Source: JBCBSZ01 sp039185015 (GTDB lineage Bacteria > Actinomycetota > Acidimicrobiia > Acidimicrobiales > Poriferisodalaceae). Taken from it: DNA of 64,000 bases. The translations under genes were made by a program, and so were the position numbers. How positions within the stretch are numbered: the stretch's first letter is position 1; each line of letters opens with the position of its first letter. Below the pieces are notes generated by a model, which saw only the letters and a program-made list of their open reading frames with translations, searched no databases and was not told the DNA's origin. Location: positions 5,498 to 69,497 of the forward strand of contig JBCDAU010000027.1 in NCBI GenBank assembly GCA_039185015.1. The letters run 5' to 3'. This document shows positions 59,297 through 64,000 of this stretch, piece after piece.

Positions 59297-60244
59297 GTGG
59301 CCGAGGGGGGTGGGCCCGCGATGGCGACATGCGTCCGCTGCGGCGCGGACGTCGCCCCGGATGCGCTCCGCTGCCACCACTGCGGCCTGTCGTTCCCAGC
59401 GCTGACCGACCTCGGCGATCGTTCCGACGTCGAGGCCGTCGTCGGCTCCACCGGCGCGGCAGCCGCCGACGGCGCCACGATCGCTCCACCGCCGAGAGAC
59501 CCCACGCCGACGCCGCAGGCGGGCGACACCGCGCCACAGCCGGTCTTCGCGGTCGCACCCCCCGAGTCGAGCGGTCCGCCCTGGCGGATCATCGCCGCCA
59601 TCGGCGTCGTCATCGTCGCGATCGTCGGCGTCGTCCTGCTCTCGACCGGCGGCGACGGCGACGACACCCCGGCCGGCCCACCACCCGAGCCCCGGCTGGG
59701 TGTGCCCGTCTACACGCTGGACGAGAACGGCTCGCTCACGGTCTCGATCGAGGTGGGAGCGCTCGACGCCGGCGACCGAGCCCGTCTCCTCGCCGACGGA
59801 GCGCAGGTCGACGAGGCCGAGGGACCGAGCCCGATCACGATGAGCTGGCCGGGGCCGACCGCGGGACCGCATCGGCTCATCGTCCAGGTCCGACGGGGCG
59901 ACGCGCAGACCGAGGGCGTGCTCGACATCGAGGTCCCGCCACCGGCGGCCGGCATCGAGGTGCTCGACCGCTGGATCATGCAGCTGGCGTCGTTCGAGGA
60001 GCTCGAGCGAGCCGAGCGCTTCGCAGCCGAGATCGAGGGCGTCCCCGACGCCCGCGTCCTGGCGAGCGCCGACTGGCCGTCGCTGCGGCCCGGCTTCTTC
60101 GTCGTCTACTCGGGCCCGTTCGAGACCGGTGATGCGGTGCTCGAGCGGTGCCGAGCGCTGGGCCGGGCGATCCCGAACGACTGCATCGGCCGCGTGATCT
60201 CGCTCGACGAGGCCGACCGGTCGGTCATCGCCAGCACCCCGTAG
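59297..60244 (+). CDS. zinc-ribbon, TM and SPOR-domain protein
   Basis: A 315-residue protein. An N-terminal zinc ribbon (CVRCGAD and CHHCGLS) is followed by a Pro/Ala-rich linker. A TM helix (about 97-117, IIAAIGVVIVAIVGVVLLST) leads to an external region and a C-terminal SPOR-like domain (WIMQLASFEELERAERFAAE, then FFVVYSGPF). SPOR domains bind denuded glycan strands at the septum, so a cell-wall or division role is possible. GTG at 59297 directly follows the hydrolase stop; ATG at 59321 is possible. Confidence 0.82.
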   Translation: MAEGGGPAMATCVRCGADVAPDALRCHHCGLSFPALTDLGDRSDVEAVVGSTGAAAADGATIAPPPRDPTPTPQAGDTAPQPVFAVAPPESSGPPWRIIAAIGVVIVAIVGVVLLSTGGDGDDTPAGPPPEPRLGVPVYTLDENGSLTVSIEVGALDAGDRARLLADGAQVDEAEGPSPITMSWPGPTAGPHRLIVQVRRGDAQTEGVLDIEVPPPAAGIEVLDRWIMQLASFEELERAERFAAEIEGVPDARVLASADWPSLRPGFFVVYSGPFETGDAVLERCRALGRAIPNDCIGRVISLDEADRSVIASTP

Positions 60245-60253
60245 GCGGAACCG

Positions 60254-62896
60254 TCAGGACGCCACGATCAGGTCGATGACCTCGACGCCCTGCACGTCGT
60301 CGCGCACGATCGGCGCCGCGCCGAACTCGTGGAGCAGTCCGTCCCGGGTCAGCAGGTAGTAGCCGGAGCCGCCGCCCACCGCACGCAGGCGGATCGCCGG
60401 GCGATCGGTGGCGAAGTCGGGGCGGCTGCCGAGGAAGGCGGCGTCGCCGTAGGCGAACACGCCGCCGTCGGCGCCGACGAGCCAGTAGCCGTCTCCGGAG
60501 CGGCTCGCCGTCACCGCCACCATCGGAGCGTTCAGCGGCAGATCGGCAGCCGAGCCGTGGAAGGCAGCATCGCCGAACGCGAACACGCCGCCGTCCTCGG
60601 CGACGAACCAGTAGCCGTTGCCGGACGGGGTCGGCGCGAACTCGACCACCGGGTCGCGCAACGCCAGGTCGGCCGAGGAGCCGTAGAAGCGGGCGTCGCC
60701 GAACGCGAACACGCCGCCGTCGGCGCCGAGGAGCCAGTAGCCGTCACCGCTCGCCGTCGGCGCCATGGCGACGATCTCGCCGTTGAGCGGGATGCGGCTC
60801 ATGTCGCCCTGGTGGACGGCGTCGCCGAACGCCTGGACGGCGCCCCCGGCGTCGACCATCCAGTAGCCGCGGCCTGTCGGTCGGGCCGCCGCAGCGACGA
60901 CCTCACCACCTCCTTGCCAGCTGCCCAGGTTCTGGGCGCCGTTGTGGGTGAGCAGGAGACCGTCGGCCCGTACCCGCCACATCGCCGGAGAGGCGTTGGG
61001 GTCGCCCGGGGCGGGCGCCCCCGGCGGACGGGGGACGCCGCCGTCGACGACGGGCGATGCCGGCGGCGGGTCACCCGGCGCGGGCGGCGACGAGGGGGCG
61101 GGCGACACGACCGGGGCGTCGTCCATGAGCGCGCCGATGTCGACGGTGGCACCGGTGGGGAGACCCACGGCGGCGGCCACCGATGCGCTCAGCGGAGCAC
61201 CGGCGTCGATCGCCGGGCTGCCCGCCGGACGGCCGTACTCGCCGGCGACGACGTCGTCGACGAACGGATCGTTGCCACCGACGACCTCGAGCGAACGACC
61301 GTCGTAGCCTCGCCGCTGGAACGCGGCGAGGTCGTCGTAGACCGAGATCGGGTCGGGGTAGCTCGCCCAGGCGATCATCCACTGGTAGGCGTTCCGGTTC
61401 ACCAGGTGGAAGGCGTTGTCGTTGGAGACGATGCCCATCGCCTCGCCCGAGCGCTCCCTGGTGACGTCGTCCACGCCGTAGAGATACGAGCCCGATCGGC
61501 CACCGGCGGACATCACGTTGTTGCGGATCTCGATGTCCTCGACCTGGCCCGACACGCTGGGGCGCTGTCCGGTCCGCGGCCCCTCGATCATGCTGATCGC
61601 CCGGGCGTGGCCGACGAGGGTGTTGTTCCAGATCTCGACGTCGCCGGCGTCGACCACGTAGATGCCGATGTTGCCGTTGTCGTAGAGGACGTTGTCGGCG
61701 ATGACGCCGTCGGCGGACAGCTCGTACTGGATCCCGTTGCGGCCGTTGTGGCGAACCACGTTGCCGGTGATCGTGATGCCCTCGGCGTCGAGGTCGGTCC
61801 AGAGGCCCTGGCCGCGGTTGTACTCGACGAGGTTGTCGGAGAAGACGAGCTGCCTCGCGTCGGTGGCCTTGATGCCCCCCTCGGCCGATCCCTCGCCGAA
61901 GCGGGCGGTGTTGTTGTAGGCCGCGTACACCCGGGTGACCGTGATGCCGGTGCCGCCGTCGATGTGGACGCCGAGCTGGCCGTTGCGCTCGGTGGTGGTG
62001 TCCTGCAACAGGATGCCGTCGCCGACCAGCGACACGCCGGCGGTGGCGCTGTCGATGGAGACGACGTTCTCGACGACCATGTCGTCGCTGTGCGCCTTGA
62101 GCTGGGCGAGCCGGGTGAGCAGCGTCGCGTAGCGGCGGACACCGATGCCGCGGACGACGGTGCCCGGACTCTCCCTGACGTAGAGCCCGTCGGCGAGCAC
62201 GGCGGCGCGGACCTCGACACCGGTCGGGTCGGAGCTCACCCAGACGCGGTCGCGCGCCTCGTCGACCGCGAACTCCATCGGGCCGAGGGTGTCGGGGTCG
62301 AGCCGCTGTCGCAGCTGCTGACCGTCGAAGAAGATCTGGTCGGGATCGGCCGCCGCCGGGTCGTTCGGGTAGGGCAGCCAGCTGTCGGGCAGCACGTAGC
62401 CGGTGTCGTAGGGCCACGGCGCCGACCAACGGCCGTCTCCGTCGGGGACCCACCCGTCGACGACGACGCTGCCGTCGAGCCAGACGACCTCGCCGGGGGC
62501 GTTCTGGATGGTGACCGGCTTCCGCTCGACCTTGACGTCCTCGTGGTACGTGCCCTCGCGGAGCACGATCGTGTCACCGGCCGAGGCGATCGCCACCGCA
62601 CGGCTCAGGGTCGCGACCGGCGCGCCCTCGGTGCCCGGGGCCGCGTCGCTGCCCGACGGCGAGACCCAGATCGCGTCGGCAGGCACGGGATACGCGGTCC
62701 CGCCCAGCGGCAGCGCGCCGGCGTCGAAGACCTCCGCGGCGCGGACGATCGTCTCGTCGACCGACGACGTGCGGACGCTCTGCTGCTCGTCGCCGGAGGA
62801 GTCGCTGTCGACGATGATGACGACGCCGGCGACGAGCGCCAGGACGACGACGGCCGCTGCGGCGGCCGTCCACCGCGTGCGCCTGGACGGGTGCAT
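60254..62896 (-). CDS. surface right-handed beta-helix protein with C-terminal GYWLV repeats
   Basis: An 880-residue protein. An N-terminal signal/TM (about 11-30) precedes a DUF1565-like segment (VSPSGSDAAPGTEGAPVATL). A right-handed parallel beta-helix of about 350 residues (NNTLVGHARAIS, NVVRHNGRNGIQYEL) follows. After a Pro-rich linker come about five repeats of the type GYWLVGADGGVFAFGDA, spaced about 43 residues. Beta-helix proteins often bind or cleave polysaccharide; no lyase catalytic residues could be assigned. ATG at 62896 has GGAG 4 nt upstream. Confidence 0.85.
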   Translation of the reverse strand: MHPSRRTRWTAAAAAVVVLALVAGVVIIVDSDSSGDEQQSVRTSSVDETIVRAAEVFDAGALPLGGTAYPVPADAIWVSPSGSDAAPGTEGAPVATLSRAVAIASAGDTIVLREGTYHEDVKVERKPVTIQNAPGEVVWLDGSVVVDGWVPDGDGRWSAPWPYDTGYVLPDSWLPYPNDPAAADPDQIFFDGQQLRQRLDPDTLGPMEFAVDEARDRVWVSSDPTGVEVRAAVLADGLYVRESPGTVVRGIGVRRYATLLTRLAQLKAHSDDMVVENVVSIDSATAGVSLVGDGILLQDTTTERNGQLGVHIDGGTGITVTRVYAAYNNTARFGEGSAEGGIKATDARQLVFSDNLVEYNRGQGLWTDLDAEGITITGNVVRHNGRNGIQYELSADGVIADNVLYDNGNIGIYVVDAGDVEIWNNTLVGHARAISMIEGPRTGQRPSVSGQVEDIEIRNNVMSAGGRSGSYLYGVDDVTRERSGEAMGIVSNDNAFHLVNRNAYQWMIAWASYPDPISVYDDLAAFQRRGYDGRSLEVVGGNDPFVDDVVAGEYGRPAGSPAIDAGAPLSASVAAAVGLPTGATVDIGALMDDAPVVSPAPSSPPAPGDPPPASPVVDGGVPRPPGAPAPGDPNASPAMWRVRADGLLLTHNGAQNLGSWQGGGEVVAAAARPTGRGYWMVDAGGAVQAFGDAVHQGDMSRIPLNGEIVAMAPTASGDGYWLLGADGGVFAFGDARFYGSSADLALRDPVVEFAPTPSGNGYWFVAEDGGVFAFGDAAFHGSAADLPLNAPMVAVTASRSGDGYWLVGADGGVFAYGDAAFLGSRPDFATDRPAIRLRAVGGGSGYYLLTRDGLLHEFGAAPIVRDDVQGVEVIDLIVAS

Positions 62897-62995
62897 GTCA
62901 CTCCGTGGGGTCGGGTGATCGGCCGTCATCGCGGCCCGTTCGAGTGCCGTTCACTGTATGACGACGACTGTAACAATTGCCACGCGCCCCCCAGC

Positions 62996-63850
62996 TCAGG
63001 CGGTGATCAGGCTGGCCAGGACCTCGGCCAGTGCCAGGTTGGCGTCGTGATCGGTGTCCGATGTCGAGCGACCGGCCACGACGGCCTGCCAGTGCCGCAC
63101 CGCGTCCGCAGGGCAGGCTCGTGGCTCTTCGACACCGAGCAGCACCATCCAGGCGTGGTGGAGCGTGGCGTCCGCGCCCGCCGGCCGCCGAGCGGCATCC
63201 TCCCAGTCGAAGATCCAGACGGTCCCACCCGCCCGACGGACGTTCCACGGCGTCAGGTCGCCGTGCGACGCGTCGCCGTCGCCCTCGAGGTCGAGTGGCG
63301 CCAACAGCTCGGAGATCTCCTCGGTGACACCGGCGGCGAGGTCGGGGACCGACCGATGGTCCCGAGGGATGGTGCTGGTCGCGACCCAGGCGTACCCGTC
63401 GTCGATGCCCGAGGCGAGGACTTCGGGCACGGCGAAGCTGCGTGGCCGCGCACGGGCGACGGTGTCGAGCACGAGGGCCTCGTGCTCGAGCTCGGGGGCC
63501 GGCGCTCGACGGACCTTCACCAGGGCGACCCGTCGGCCGTCGCCTCCCAACAGCGCGGCGCCGCCGTCCCGGCTCGCCTGCGGCCGCTCGTAGGCACCGA
63601 GGAGGGTGTCGGCGCCGGGCACCTCCCGCCGCCAGACGGCCAGGGGCCAGTCCTCGGGCGGTGTCCACGGCTCTCGGGCGATGACAGCACCGAGGCCGAG
63701 GCGCATCGCCGCAGACGCCACACGGTGGAGCCAGACCGCTCTCGGCCGACTCGGCGTGTAGAGCCCCAGCCCGTCCCACATGCTGCGCCGGTCCGCCCGG
63801 GGCACGACGACGTGCCCGGCTCGGCCCGGATAGCGCAGGGCAGACGTCAC
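62996..63850 (-). CDS. aminoglycoside phosphotransferase-like (APH/choline kinase fold) protein
   Basis: A 284-residue protein. The C-terminal part has the kinase catalytic loop SHGDLTPWNVR and the metal-binding IFDWEDA. The N-terminal Lys lobe is weakly recognisable (VALVKVRRAP). Such proteins phosphorylate small molecules or sugars and are common in surface polysaccharide loci; a resistance role is not implied. GTG overlaps the upstream glycosyltransferase stop by 4 nt. The 99-bp gap before the beta-helix gene holds no gene. Confidence 0.83.
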   Translation of the reverse strand: MTSALRYPGRAGHVVVPRADRRSMWDGLGLYTPSRPRAVWLHRVASAAMRLGLGAVIAREPWTPPEDWPLAVWRREVPGADTLLGAYERPQASRDGGAALLGGDGRRVALVKVRRAPAPELEHEALVLDTVARARPRSFAVPEVLASGIDDGYAWVATSTIPRDHRSVPDLAAGVTEEISELLAPLDLEGDGDASHGDLTPWNVRRAGGTVWIFDWEDAARRPAGADATLHHAWMVLLGVEEPRACPADAVRHWQAVVAGRSTSDTDHDANLALAEVLASLITA

Positions 63851-64000
63851 GACCGCCGTTCGAGGAGGTCGGTGAGGGCGTCAGCGACCTTGACCGCGTA
63901 GGTCTCACGATCGAACCGCGCGCTCACGTGCACACGACCCGCCACCCCCATCCGCTCCCGCAGCTCACCATCGACCACCAACTCATGGATCCGATCCGCC
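63847..64000 (-). CDS. glycosyltransferase C-terminus (partial, cut by window edge)
   Basis: Open frame from the right edge to a TGA at 63849. The translated end (ADRIHELVVDGELRERMG, then AGRVHVSARFDRETYAVKVA) is the characteristic last helix pair of GT4-family glycosyltransferases. The stop overlaps the phosphotransferase GTG by 4 nt. The rest lies outside the window. Confidence 0.75.
   Translation of the reverse strand, partial: ADRIHELVVDGELRERMGVAGRVHVSARFDRETYAVKVADALTDLLERRS

Noticed and set aside
62996..63850. Antibiotic resistance gene
   Set aside because: Only the general APH/choline-kinase fold is seen; context is surface glycan, so a resistance call is not supported.
60329..63901. 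1190-residue plus-strand frame
   Set aside because: Antisense to the beta-helix and phosphotransferase genes, with repeats mirroring those of the true gene.

Overview
The window is 64 kb of visibly G+C-rich DNA with dense, mostly minus-strand gene packing. GTG starts are common, and 4-nt stop/start overlaps (ATGA or GTGA) recur throughout. Gene content points to a free-living high-GC actinobacterium: GatCAB transamidosome, a SepX/GlpR-type divisome protein near a MoeA/Glp homologue, an ECF42 sigma factor with its YCII partner, a DUF222-HNH protein, MEP-pathway dxs, LtrA, and a cell-surface protein with GYWLVGADGGVFAFGDA-type repeats. That repeat type and the Thr/Ser-rich linkers are, as I recall, common in Acidimicrobiia (Ilumatobacter/Iamia relatives). 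The class-level placement is inference; no rRNA is present.

Layout, left to right. 1-4.3 kb: VWA, DUF58 and MoxR ATPase genes behind an unusual membrane protein with about ten 11/12-residue LPNLEEFFGGE repeats. 4.4-6.2 kb: histidine kinase and OmpR-type regulator. 6.4-10.9 kb: gatB, gatA, gatC, an esterase-like hydrolase and a divergent SCP2-like protein. 10.9-23 kb: a GGDEF protein, then a long minus-strand nucleoside locus. This has an adenosine-kinase-like PfkB protein, upp, a pseudouridine-kinase-like protein, psuG, a BMP-family lipoprotein with its ABC transporter (ATPase and two permeases), cdd and add. It reads as import plus salvage or degradation of nucleosides, including pseudouridine. 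23.1-25.6 kb: PepN. 25.8-28.2 kb: an ECF sigma factor fused in one ORF to a ZAS-type zinc anti-sigma motif and a long Ser/Thr-rich tail, divergent from a possible 41-residue membrane peptide.

28.2-35.3 kb: a saccharopine-dehydrogenase-like reductase, a three-copy 41/42-bp repeat, tRNA-Ala(CGC), sepX/glpR, moaC, moaA, moeA(glp), a glycosyltransferase and a GNAT protein. 35.5-42.4 kb: mostly plus-strand genes (YCII, ECF42 sigma, Tat lipoprotein amidohydrolase, LtrA, SufR-like regulator, VOC, DUF454). 42.4-45.2 kb: galU, a membrane protein and a DUF222-HNH protein. 45.3-50.7 kb: FmdB, a SAF-domain protein, uppP, a PHP phosphoesterase and the TldD/TldE protease pair.

50.7-56.4 kb: a FlK-type thioesterase, a flippase-like plus PAP2/Aur1-like pair, and a four-gene operon (charged secreted protein, lipoprotein, response regulator, kinase). 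Four 11-bp-spaced direct repeats lie upstream of that operon and look like an OmpR-family operator. 56.4-60.2 kb: dxs, a hydrolase and a zinc-ribbon/SPOR protein. 60.2-64 kb: a large surface beta-helix protein, an aminoglycoside-phosphotransferase-like protein and the 3' end of a glycosyltransferase, probably the edge of a surface polysaccharide locus. No CRISPR array, transposase or prophage genes were recognised. All functional calls rest on reading motifs by eye; no database search was possible.
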